Source: Lingula anatina
Taxonomy: Eukaryota > Brachiopoda > Lingulata > Lingulida > Lingulidae
DNA length: 22,642 nucleotides
Assembly: GCF_001039355.2 (NCBI RefSeq)
Contig: NW_019773551.1
Coordinates: 63,991 to 86,632, forward strand
Direction: 5' to 3'
Shown in pieces: positions 11,701 through 20,775 of the stretch. Every line of letters starts with the position of its first letter. Position 1 is the stretch's first letter. Below the pieces are notes generated by a model that had not been told where the DNA came from, did not search any database, and saw nothing but the letters and a program-made list of their open reading frames with translations. Made by a program: the position numbers and the translations under genes.

Positions 11701-14700
11701 AGTACTGATATATATACTAATCACTATATGCTGTGAAAAAAAATTTGGTAAAATAAATATATTTGCATTTTACTCTTAGTAACAGTGTATTGATATTTGC
11801 TCTTGGGTTGAATGTTTTAGTTTCTTTGGTATACAAGTGTCTCAAATGTAAATAAAAATATTAAAACAATAAGAATTAATGAAATATAATACTTCGCTTT
11901 ATTCTGTCGTTGCTGTTAGCTTTTCATCTTTTAATAAAATTAATTGATATACCCTACAAGTTAGCCTAATCAAAAATACCTATTTGCCTTAGAAAAATAT
12001 GTAACATTTATTAATATGAGCATCCTAACAATCTTTAGACAAGTAGAATATATTCATAGTTGGAATATTATATGTTATTATTATTATTTTTAAAATTTTT
12101 ACTAGGCTTAAATGAAGACCACATGAATGGAACCAGGATATGAATCTATTTGCCATGCCTTTATCTACAACCCTCATGACAGTAGCCCCCATCAATTCCA
12201 AATGCTTTGCAACATAGAGCACCACGACACAACCTCTGGCATGCAATTAATTAAAGATATTCTTGACCTATGCTGATGCTTATACTTATTGTTATTGTAT
12301 CAATACAAGGTAGTTTAACCACTCAAAATGGTTTCAGTAGGTATGTACAGTTTAAAATACGTATATATATAATAATAAACAACCGTATAAAGAAATGAAT
12401 TTAAGGCACTTGGACAAAAATATACTGTGTCACTTCAGATGCAACAAAGATGGACTAGAATGTGACTAATAAGCAAGTTTTTGGAAGTTTTGATAATATA
12501 TTTGTTAAATTGAAGAGTTACCTTTCTATTAAAAGAAATATCTTATGAACTGCAATGTGAATAAGTACTGATATATATACTAATCACTATATGCTGTGAA
12601 AAAAAATTTGGTAAAATAAATATATTTGCATTTTACTCTTAGTAACAGTGTATTGATATTTGCTCTTGGGTTGAATGTTTTAGTTTCTTTGGTATACAAG
12701 TGTCTCAAATGTAAATAAAAATATTAAAACAATAAGAATTAATGAAATATAATACTTCGCTTTATTCTGTCGTTGCTGTTAGCTTTTCATCTTTTAATAA
12801 AATTAATTGATATACCCTACAAGTTAGCCTAATCAAAAATACCTATTTGCCTTAGAAAAATATGTAACATTTATTAATATGAGCATCCTAACAATTTTTT
12901 CCCTGTTTCTTCCAACTCCAGGTTAGTATCAGCATGTCAATACATTTACAAAGCCTGGCTACTGATTGTGTGCTAGCGTACAAAAAAAGCCAAAACGAGG
13001 CTGGATAGCCCTTTATTGCCTCTGTTGACATGTCATTGCCTTCTCTATTATAATCCTACTTTTATTCGTGCAAGTTTTGTGTCGTACTTCTTTCTGTTTT
13101 TTATCCCTCTTATGTGCTAAAAAGTTTTTTATTCGCATCATTCGCTGCATTGACTTGTTAAATTAGGGCATTCACGTGGTACGCCTGCTCACTCGGCCTT
13201 CACCAATGGCAAATAGGTTGGGCAGTTTTCTCACACTTCTTCCCGCCCGTTCATTCATATGCTAGTATCTGAGTCATGTGACACGCAAGGTATGTTACAA
13301 TCGCAGGATGTAAATGCGATTTTTAGTTCTTTATTTCAACATACTGGGTGCGTGTTAGACGTTAAATACAAATAGATCTTGTTTATTCGGAGTGTTTGAT
13401 GCTGTGAAAGTGCTGTTTTTGTGAATAATTGTCAACTTAAACCGCTTTGTATGTCCGTTTAACGTTGTCATATAACACCTTCATCCTCGGTGCAGGGGAA
13501 CAGAGTTTGGTTTTTATAGTGATTCGGTGTACGAGATGTTTGAATACCGAATCGTAAAAACTTTTTTCTGGATTCAATTTTGCCAGCTTTGCACTTGGTT
13601 AATCCAAGGTGCCACACTTGCTCAGCATATTCTCGGGTAGGTTTTACATTAGACGTACAGATTTTTCAGAAATCCATGAGACGAAAAATCCGCTCTTTTT
13701 AAAAATCTTATGAAATGTATCCTCTGACAAACTTTTGTGTAAATGCGATTGATATGGATTTCCCAATTTAGATCTTGACTTATATTGAGTCCCAAGAATA
13801 CGCAAGAATTCACTTTGTCTATTGTTTTACCATCAATTGTTATTTGCTGGAGTGGATGGCTAGAGTTTGAGAAATCGAACCGTATCTCTTTTGTTTTCTA
13901 GGAATTTAGGAACATCTTGTTTTCTTTTGACCAACGGTTTCTGCTGCGGCAGAATAATGCGAAATACGATGATTAATCGTTTGAGATACATTCCATTACG
14001 CTGCTAGTTCGTCACTATAACGCTGCATATACGCTATACATGCGCTACCTACAGGTATTATCAAATTACCGCATTTGTAGCGTAGCTTAATCGTCGTGTG
14101 AGTGGCGTATCCTTAGCATGTGTGTAACGACTGGGTAACGTACAACTCAAATGCATGCATACACTGAACATTTTTTAACATGCTCAAAATTCTTCTTTTT
14201 TTTCCAGCTGCATAACTAAGAGAATACCAACGGCTGCATGGGTATGCAAAACGAATACGGCGTGTTAACAATTAACGAACCCACTGCGTTTGTTTGCCTA
14301 TTTCATACATGTTGCAAACAAATGCAAAAGATAGCTTTCACACCAATTGCCGTCTCAGAAGACAAGATCTATAAGTCAGTTTGGAAAAATAAGAACATAC
14401 TGAAATACTGGGTAAGGCCGAGGATTGCAAGACGCACCTTGTATAACGATTACGCATGATTAATAAAAAGATCTTGAACTTGAAAATCAGGAAAGCTTAA
14501 TTTCCTTCAAAGGAATTAAAACCATCCATGATTTACGAACTTTTGAACAGACCACATCCACGACGAACGAAATAGCATACAAACTTTCCCAAACAGGACA
14601 CGCATATAACCTGTAAACATCCGCACTTCTCAACAAAAACAAACATAATAATAGTGATGATAATAATAATAATTAACTTTATTTAAAGAGGGTAAAACAT

Positions 14701-17700
14701 GGTAAATGCATACACTTATCTTACACATGTACCTCTAGAGGGTTAAAATGAGATATTGTGTTAATGAATTTTCCTTTGTTTTTTTTAAACAATATTTTAA
14801 AAGTATCCAAGTCTTCAGAGTGTAGGCAGTTCCATATTTTTATCGAGGTCTATATTGGGCCTTTAGTTTATATGCCTTTATGTCTGACAACTGGTAAATA
14901 GAAATTTCCCTTATTATTTGATCGGGTGATTCTGCCTGTAGTGTCTATGGTTGTAGTTCCCAGTGAGTCTTTGATGTATTTAGGTGAGAGTTCACTTAAA
15001 GATTTAAAAACTAATGTGGCTTTCTTAAATTCTATCCGTTCATAGATTGTTTGCCATTTTAGTTTCTTCAATAGTTAATTTGTTGGATATTATTTGGCTT
15101 CTTTTTCTAGGATTTCGAGAATGCTTCTTGCTCCACGTTTCTAAAGTTTGTATATTTTTTCTAGTTTTGCACAGCTGCTCCATATGATGGAGCAGTAATC
15201 CAGATGTGGTAGTATATGTGCATTATAAAACAGTGCCCTTGTTTCCAGTGTTAAGTATCGTTTTAGTTTGGATAGAAGGGAAAGTTTACTGTTAATTCTT
15301 TTTTCAAGTTTATGCACATAGTCATTCCAGTTAAGATTTTCATTAATATATACACCTTAAAGTTTTTCTGTTTGTACATTATCTAAAATGTCCCTATTAA
15401 ACATTACCTTTAAACAAAAGATATTAGACTCCTGCAGAACGTGTAAGGAATTATTTTTTATAATGAAACACTTTAGATCACTACACATATGATTTCGTAT
15501 TGTATTTACAGAGGAAACGAATAGGCCCTACCTTTCATCTAATATAATTGACTTTATGTAATTGTCTTAAGAAAATTATTCTTAATATGTACCATAAACA
15601 TTAATTCCTGTTATAAGGGAACGTATATTATCATTTTTTTCTTTAAAAAGTCTCCGACGGGATGATGGGAAGTGCTATAGAAGTTATGTTTCGGATAGGA
15701 CCATAAGTTCTGGTCAGCTGAATATACGGAAAAAATGATTGGATATTTTATATTGCTTTTTTAATGTTAGATGCAAATATTTATTAGCCTTCTTTTTTAA
15801 ACAAATAATAAATATCAAGCAATTGGATTATATTTTTATTTTAAATGCTTTTCACCGGGTATTCAAATAATATCTAGAGCCAGTTAATTTCTGACTTTCA
15901 ATCTTTCGGATCTGAAGCTGTAACCAGTTCTAATAAAAATTGACTGTGTATTAAGTTAGACAAAAACAAACAATCAATTTATAACTCGGTAAAGACATGC
16001 TTCTCTACTGATGTATCTTTTTTCAAATACTTTTATGTCACTAACAGCTGTCATTATCGTTCAATTGCACCATACCAAATTAACAAACAATACAGTACAA
16101 TGTCCAAAGTGTTCAAAATGCCTAACATTTCGGTAGATTGCCTGAAATTTAATTTATCCTAGGTCAGTTACAACCATTCGTGGGCCACGTATGCGATGCA
16201 CATGTACAAGAGTGTAATTTTGGAGGTGGACTCCTCTCAGACGACAGGAAAGGGAAACCCGGTGACGATCCTAAAATTGTAGAGGTACTTTGGCCTCGTT
16301 ATTTCCATTTGACTCTTTTGAACTCTCCCGCACGAAAATGCAGTAGTATCGAAGTAGCAAAGAAGCATTAACGCAGTAGAGGTGTGGAGCATATTTGCAG
16401 TAGAAATGCAGTATGGCCTACTGCAATTCTACTTCAAAAATTACATAGGGTTGTACAGAGGAGGAGCATTAATGCAGTAGATTAGCAGCATGATAGAAAC
16501 ATGTTTCAAATATGCTAATTAGCTCCCACATCGAAGTAGATTTGAAGCATGTTTGCAGTATGATTGCAGTAGTCTACTGCGCTGGAGTATCTACTTCGTT
16601 TTTGTGCGGGCTTCCACCAAAAACAGTCATCACACCTGAGATAATTTCGTTAAAGCCAGTCAAGGTCCTAGCGTTATGTAACCTTCCTACCCGGAGCTCA
16701 GGGCAACGGTAACAAACATTGGTGTCCCTGTATCTAGTTTTATTGATAGACCGTTTATATCGGACATTGCCATGATCACTTACGCTTACTAAAGGATTTA
16801 CGGCACGCAGAAATCAGCACGATTCCCTATAAAATCTAGGCCTCTGAAGGAGAGAGAGAGAGACCCCGGGAGATCGTCACGACTGTCCATGCCTGCGTGC
16901 CAGCCTGTAGCCCGTATGAGTGGAATAAAGATTACCTGAAACACAATTCTATCTGTTGTGTATTCAAGCCGCCGTTCTCTCATAAATTAGTAACCCACCT
17001 AGGTTACATATAGCTGACATTTGATCACCTGGTAAGAGGCTGTAACTTGACTTATTTTGCCCACACTACACTCAAACTATCAGTCTTGTTCACTGACCAC
17101 TCTGCCAGAAGTGCGCCATTATTCAGTTAAAGATTTAAAGGTCGTTTAGTTCTGACCACCCGTGCCAACTCGTGAAAGATGGTGGTATATGTAAAGTGTG
17201 TTGAAATACAACGTCCTGATGCTTGAACTGACATACAAACCGCGCAAGTTAAAATAAAACAATTAAAGACGAGAAAATATCGAGTTAAGTACACATGTGA
17301 AAGGGCTATTATCAAACATCTAAATCAGTGGCCATGATTTATTAACCAGAACTAGAAATGGGAGATCGGGATCCATAAAATGCCAGGGGATTGTAACCTG
17401 TGAACAGTGCCAGGTAGAGGCAAGGTTACTCTTGATCAACATTACGAAGTTTTATGTATAGGCTTTCACATATCGTTTCCATCCATTCGATTAGATAATT
17501 CGACAGAGGAATTATTTCTTTGCAAGGTTGTCGAAATAAAAAGCATATACCTCGCCAATGAAGTATTAATAAAGCATAAATGTTGCCTTAAAGCAAATCT
17601 GTAAACAGTGTATAGGAACTTACTGTACCTCGGGATTGAAACCTTGGACATCGGGGTGAAGTCGAGGCCCTTGGTTGATGGTGGTGTTAAAATTTTTTAA

Positions 17701-18238
17701 CATATTATTGGCCGTCATTGGATCGGCATAGAATCTACCCGCAAAATGTAGCCGAGGGAACCCGAGGTAAGAATGTTTGGATCCTGTAAAACATCCCAAT
17801 TTAAAATATTAAATATTTACCTAACTACATTCAATCAGGTATCGACATGAGATAAACAAAAGAAACATAGATAGAACTTACGAATATGTATGTATAAACT
17901 GCATTGACTGCATTTTGCAATGTAATGAAAGAGAAATACCGAACATGGTGCTGTTGTCCTAACAGACTTTATCATAGGTTAAAATTTTTCAAGGGGGTGT
18001 AGCTAACATATATCACTGTTTTACATGTTATATGTGGCTAAGTAGTTTTCTGATGAACAATGTCTCTTTTCCGCAACTCACAACTGCTTACTATTGAAAA
18101 TTCAAATTTTGAAAACCTGACATTTAATACTACAGGGAAATGCTTACTGGCATGTTCGTCGTCGGTGTTAATGAGAGTTGCGGACATCAACCATAAACTG
18201 TAAATGACCTGCAGTGCGACAAAACTGCTTCCAGCCAT
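6104..18238 (-). CDS. Secreted VioB/RebD-like ferritin-like protein (four-exon gene model)
   Basis: Model: join of 18238-18148, 17783-17629, 9238-9133 and 8796-6104, read on the minus strand, 1014 codons plus TAG. Junction phases are 1, 0 and 1 and all fit. The order is: hydrophobic signal peptide (about 1-23); an N-terminal region with GFPRLHFAG (38-46), HPDVQGFNPE (73-82), AKMVDIY (about 125-131), GRLVGTIG (233-240) and LDIGNSL (285-291); then a ferritin-like domain (about 610-860). These features and the length match bacterial VioB/RebD/StaD proteins (about 1000 residues), which oxidatively couple tryptophan-derived imines. About eight N-glycosylation sequons (63, 207, 300, 352, 398, 433, 768, 821) agree with passage through the secretory route. 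Family membership is well supported. The substrate is unknown, and an animal protein need not keep the bacterial reaction. No partner enzyme lies nearby. Introns rule out simple bacterial contamination. Confidence 0.85.
8797..9132 (-). other. Intron 3 (336 bp)
   Basis: It begins gtagga and ends cttctttttgtag, phase 1. Its last 39 bases stay open in the exon 4 frame by chance, so a naive start can be placed inside it. Confidence 0.78.
9133..9238 (-). CDS. Exon 3: link between N-terminal motif and main exon
   Basis: 106 bp with a strong polypyrimidine acceptor (tttgttgttttcag) and donor GAAG|gtagga. It encodes GSGNFMFYDTFVTSVCYSD followed by a segment ending EGDSVIGQIFE. Family members have an equivalent stretch here, with 'VTSV' and later 'DPV(V/I)G', just before the 'KLVDLDP' segment. 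Here that segment is KMVDIY, in exon 4. The exon enters in phase 0 and leaves in phase 1. G plus AT from the next exon gives the aspartate of EDWNAAAPAKMVDIY. Two cysteines (CYSDRTC) might form a disulfide in a secreted protein; this is inference. Confidence 0.8.
9290..9570. mobile_element. Dispersed short repeat with GGCGGAGG-type inverted ends, next to exon 3
   Basis: 'gcagacctccgccaagg' at about 9323 faces 'tccttggcggaggta' at about 9556. Between them lie 'gattattgatccggatcacc', 'aactttttgagttatgttg' and a CAAA microsatellite. This layout recurs in many marine animal genomes, to my knowledge as a non-coding dispersed repeat. It starts about 50 bases from the exon 3 acceptor. Confidence 0.5.
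10020..10283 (+). promoter_or_regulatory. CpG-rich promoter-like segment with a candidate first exon
   Basis: The segment is richer in CpG than its surroundings (for example gcgcacaattc and ctgcgcgcgc). It has an ETS-type CCGGAAGC near 10168, and an ATG at 10254 with A at -3 and G at +4. The frame MALEDGMERG then meets a good donor, gtaaga, at 10283. No convincing next coding exon was found. Splicing to the strong acceptors near 12921 or 14207 soon reaches stops. It could be the 5' end of a nested or downstream plus-strand gene, or a coincidence. Confidence 0.3.
11166..12891 (+). repeat. Identical tandem duplication, 863 bp unit
   Basis: 11166-12028 and 12029-12891 look identical by eye, including an eight-A run. 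All three boundaries carry 'caat'. The first two continue 'ctttagac' and the last continues 'tttttccc'. A 72-73 codon frame is found in both copies because they are copies; it resembles no known protein. The unit is AT-rich, with 'tatatatata' and ATTAAA-like stretches. Confidence 0.93.
13600..13930 (-). mobile_element. LINE reverse transcriptase fossil (first fragment)
   Basis: On the minus strand the frame reads PLQQITIDGKTIDKV, then VFLGLNISQDLNWEIHINRI and FLKRADF. After a stop and a frame change it continues REYAEQVWHLGL. This is the late region of a LINE-type reverse transcriptase (the 'LGV.I..dL.W..HI' and 'EYA..VWH' motifs of CR1/Jockey-like elements). It is broken by an in-frame stop and a frameshift, so it is an inactive fragment. 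The clade assignment is tentative. Confidence 0.75.
13931..14644. other. Intronic spacer without a recognised gene
   Basis: Contains a strong plus-strand acceptor-like tract (cttttttttccag, ending at about 14207) followed by a 73-codon frame and an AATAAA at about 14463. The frame matches no protein I know, so I do not call a gene. Confidence 0.3.
14645..15500 (-). mobile_element. 5'-truncated CR1/L2-like LINE fossil with its 3' tail
   Basis: Minus-strand peptides in one frame are GVYINENLNWNDYVHKLEK, KRYLTLETRALFYNAHILPH and LDYCSIIWSS. After several in-frame stops come LKKLKWQTIYERIEFKKA and LVFKSLSELSPKYIKDSL. These are the end of the reverse transcriptase and the usual C-terminal extension of CR1/L2-type elements. 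The 3' end is AATAAAG followed by a TTA/ATT microsatellite, typical of these elements. Five or so stops show it is dead. It belongs to a different lineage from the fragment at 13600-13930. Confidence 0.82.
16327..16610. mobile_element. 284 bp MITE with CCCGCAC termini
   Basis: The left end CCCGCACGAAAATGCAGTAG and the inverted right end CCCGCACAAAAACGAAGTAG are 17/20 identical. The interior is crowded with GCAGTAG and GAAGTAG in both orientations, a subterminal-repeat pattern typical of non-autonomous DNA transposons. A 63-codon frame crosses the left end by chance. Confidence 0.7.
17629..17783 (-). CDS. Exon 2: N-terminal conserved motif of the VioB-like protein
   Basis: 155 bp, with acceptor gatgttttacag and donor GAG|gtacag. 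The open frame reads SKHSYLGFPRLHFAGRFYAD, then DPMTANN and, at the end, HPDVQGFNPE. The start of bacterial VioB-type proteins has the same pattern: a short 'FPR(I/L)HF.G' strand followed by an Asn-rich 'P.TANND' segment. This exon, 8.4 kb from the main one, is what ties the distant N-terminus to the gene. It enters in phase 1 and leaves in phase 0. The next exon starts with GGT, so the join reads NPE-GSGNF, as expected for a continuous domain. It was too short to stand out as an open frame and has to be found by motif and splice sites. Confidence 0.82.
17784..18147 (-). other. Intron 1 (364 bp)
   Basis: It begins gtaagc and ends gttttacag. It separates the signal peptide exon from the conserved N-terminal motif, in phase 1. 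Nothing else was recognised inside. Confidence 0.7.
18148..18238 (-). CDS. Exon 1: signal peptide
   Basis: The ATG at 18238 has a good context (C at -1, purine-poor upstream, G at +4). It begins 30 codons plus one base: MAGSSFVALQVIYSLWLMSA is a typical hydrophobic secretion signal, followed by a polar stretch with TDDEH. The exon ends CCA with donor gtaagc, phase 1. The lone A plus GA from exon 2 makes an arginine codon and opens the frame carrying the conserved motif. The frame also runs upstream to an ATG at 18349. I prefer 18238 because only that start gives an N-terminal signal peptide and because a TATA-like site lies between them. The exact start is not proven. Confidence 0.65.
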
Positions 18239-18332
18239 GACTGTGTGCGGTACTGATAAGTACAGTGATAGAAAAACGCCTGCCCTCGGTTTATTTTTCA
18301 AGGCATCGTAATCCAGCCTTACTGGTGCATGA

Positions 18333-18340
18333 CTTAAATA
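18333..18340 (-). promoter_or_regulatory. TATA-like element upstream of exon 1
   Basis: The minus strand reads TATTTAAG about 95 bases before the chosen ATG. A start about 30 bases downstream would leave a 5' UTR of roughly 60-70 bases with one very short upstream frame (ATG CCT TGA). This is weak evidence, based on position and composition only. Confidence 0.25.
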
Positions 18341-18773
18341 CAAAACCACTGATAAGTTGAATTTGCTGTCTGGTTACACGCAGTTGAATAAAGTGTGCTC
18401 ATACATGGTCGTTATCGATGTGTCATCAAACTAGAGGACTTTCCGTATTAATTAAATCAGAAGTGCCTCTGCCTCAGTGAGCAAAATCCTGATGTTCTTA
18501 TTTAACACGTACAGTCACTACTGGGTAGCTGCAAGCAATGATGTTTTATATAAAATTTTCATATACACTTTTCATATAGACGGTTACTGGATTAACCAGG
18601 TGATGTAAGGCAGCATTTGTTCATTAAAATCACATTATTGATACCAAGCTTGTGTCAGTTATCAAATAAGTCAACAATAGAAGGTTCCATCGCGTATTTT
18701 CTTTATCCGTGAAAGTCACTTAAATTTTTATTTTCCGAGATGCATGAATGGTTCATGTTATTTAAAAGGATAA

Positions 18774-18813
18774 CACCGGCAGCAAGTCAATTGCGATATT
18801 ATTTACAAATGAG
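18774..18813 (+). repeat. Direct repeat, left copy (40 bp)
   Basis: 'accggcagcaagtcaattgc...' recurs at 20736-20775 with 4 differences or so, in the same orientation. The two copies bracket the inverted-repeat element and the foldback MITE. 18350-18773 shows no recognisable feature. Confidence 0.7.
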
Positions 18814-18834
18814 ATGCATATTTTACAATAAAAC

Positions 18835-19964
18835 ACTGAGAATAAAATCGGAGTCCAAGTGACTCCAAACTTGGAGTTCAGCAGTGGTGCCTAAAATAAC
18901 TCCCAATTGGAGTCAAGTTGACTCCGATGGAGTAACGCCATTCCAGACCCCACAGGAGAGTCACAGTTGACTCCATTCACACATCCCTTCATCCCTTGAT
19001 TTACCTCTACAAAAGAGTCACCATGACACCATATTAAAGAATTTTTAACTCCTTGGCACATTATGAAAAAAGAACATCAACAGTGCCAAGCGGGGAGACA
19101 GCAGGTACCGTTTATAAAGGACTGGTATGTCCCCGGACGGGTTAGAACCCACGTCCTCCCGCACCGGCGGCGGTCACTCTAACCACAAGGCCATCTGGTC
19201 GCATGTGGTATTGCGGCAACAATAAAATAGTTTGTAAATCTGGTAATAAACAGCATAACATATGTATACCACAAATGTACCAGTGAGTGAGCATACCTCC
19301 CCAGAGACATGCATTCAAACATACCACATGGAAACAAAGCTTGCTGACCTGTATACCAACATATCACATTGGCTCTGCCAATATTATGTTTTGTATTTTT
19401 CTTAGTCGTACTATATCACTATTTAATATAATTCATACTTATTTATAAGTGCAATCCTATTGTACATTTTCATCTACCCACGTATATGCATACGATACAA
19501 TGAATAAATGCATATATACGTAAAGAGCGTGGGCAACTGAAAGCTGGGGCCAGTAATAAGTGCACGAGTTCTGCATGCAGAAACACACAGAAAAGAACTT
19601 GTTCATGCATAAAACCCACTATGGCCAATAAAATAATGTTTATACTGACAAAGGGTGATGAAAACTATTCTCTCCACGCCGTCTGCTCACTGCCATCACA
19701 AGCACTGAAACGAGCCCTACTGTCCAGCGAGCGAAAAGAGTCGGTGAAAGGGGTCAGCCAGACACTGGCCCCCAGTAATTTGACTCTGATTTTAGAGTCA
19801 GATTGACTCCATGAGAGCCAGGGGGTGGCTGACTCTGATAAGAGAGTCTAAAGACTCTGGTAGTGGGGTAATTTGACCCTTATATAGGAGTTAAATTAAC
19901 TCTATGCGGGTCAAGTGGTGCTGGACTCTGACTAGAGTGTCAAATGACTAATTTTATTCTCAGT
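18835..19964. mobile_element. 1.13 kb non-autonomous inverted-repeat element
   Basis: The 14-base ends ACTGAGAATAAAAT (18835-18848) and ATTTTATTCTCAGT (19951-19964) are exact inverted repeats. Both subterminal zones carry many GAGTC/GACTC units (about 18850-19020 and 19770-19940). There is no transposase. A SINE lies inside. No clear target-site duplication was seen. Confidence 0.65.
19060..19203 (-). mobile_element. tRNA-derived SINE
   Basis: The minus strand starts 'gatggccttgtggttagag' (A-box region) and has the B-box GGTTCTAACCC at about 19140-19150. These give a tRNA-like head of about 70 bases. It is followed by 'ggacatacca' and a conserved 'tataaacggtacctgctg' body, a SINE layout known from marine invertebrates. 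The head cannot fold as a full tRNA with certainty, so this is a SINE rather than a tRNA gene. Confidence 0.7.
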
Positions 19965-20202
19965 CAAACATTGTTAATAACTTAAAGAAATACATGTTTA
20001 TTAAACTCTATTTTCCCACCAAAATAACGGTTATCGCAATTGTTCTGGAATCTGTGCTTGCCATCGGACCACGAGACTGCATAGATGTCTAATAATATCT
20101 TAAATGATTATAAAAAAACTTTTTTTAACAAAAAAAGCGCAGACTATCTTTGGATGTCGGAATGGATTTATTAACCATTGGTAAATATGAGAAAATCTGG
20201 GG

Positions 20203-20355
20203 TCATTCAGAATAGGGGATTAACTAGTCCGAGGGCCAAATATGGCCGACCCACGGGATAACTATTCAGTGTCTATTAGCGGATTAGACGGCAAGGTTTG
20301 TAGTGGGTCAGCATATTTGACCCCCGGACTAGTTAATCCCCTATTCTGAATGAGA
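20203..20355. mobile_element. Foldback MITE, about 52 bp arms
   Basis: 20203-20254 and 20303-20355 are nearly perfect inverted repeats (for example tcattcagaataggggatta and its complement) around a 48-base loop. The arms share CTAGTCCG, CAAATATG and GACCCAC. The transcript would form a long hairpin. 19965-20202 and 20356-20735 hold no other feature except a run of T at about 20394. Confidence 0.75.
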
Positions 20356-20735
20356 CCATTGACTCTTTGTAAACAGGGTCGATAAATGAATTGTTTTTTT
20401 TTTTTTAAGATAATAGTTTATTAAACAATTATAACAGCTACATTTAAGGGTAAGTCGGGGTTTCATTTTTCAACTGTATTTTATTCTAAACACAGCATTA
20501 AAGCGCACACTCCGTGAACTTGACACCTCCTCTTAAACACATTGTTTTCAACATTGTATTTGTTATGAACGTATTTAAAGTAAATATGTTATCTTTTCTT
20601 TATACCACAATAATATAGGCCTTTTCTGTATAAAATTATACTCATTTGTTGCGTATGAGTATCGGAAACAAACTTGTCGTTCCCGCCACCGTGTTCAATC
20701 AATTGCACAGCACTCTTGAATTGATCTTCCCTCTC

Positions 20736-20775
20736 ACCGGCAGCAAGTCATTTTCGATATTATTTATAAATGAGA
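20736..20775 (+). repeat. Direct repeat, right copy (40 bp)
   Basis: Partner of 18774-18813, 1962 bp apart. Past it, 20776-21541 shows no gene; the two overlapping opposite-strand frames at 21202-21508 resemble no protein I know. Confidence 0.7.

Larger units (their letters stand above)
9239..17628 (-). other. Intron 2 (about 8.4 kb), filled with repeats
   Basis: It begins gtacagtaagt (two overlapping GT donors, see findings) and ends tttgttgttttcag. Inside, in plus-strand order, are a short repeat next to exon 3, an unrecognised 71-codon minus-strand frame at 9724-9939, a CpG-rich promoter-like segment, the 863 bp tandem duplication, two LINE fossils on the minus strand and a 284 bp MITE. 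Stretches 10290-11165, 12892-13590, 15500-16326 and 16611-17628 hold nothing I can name. The first has a run of about ten G and the last a short GA tract near 16850. Confidence 0.75.

Noticed and set aside
11165-12246. Pair of 72-73 codon minus-strand frames
   Set aside because: They are identical only because the DNA is duplicated. No start context or homology supports a gene.
6104-18238. Bacterial contamination of the assembly
   Set aside because: The gene has three introns with GT-AG ends, a eukaryotic polyadenylation signal, and lies among animal-type repeats.
18238-18349. Upstream in-frame ATG at 18349 as the gene start
   Set aside because: It would bury the signal peptide behind 37 residues, and a TATA-like site lies at 18333-18340.
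19128-19201. Functional tRNA gene
   Set aside because: A- and B-box-like motifs are present, but the flanks and downstream body are those of a SINE and the acceptor stem is not convincing.
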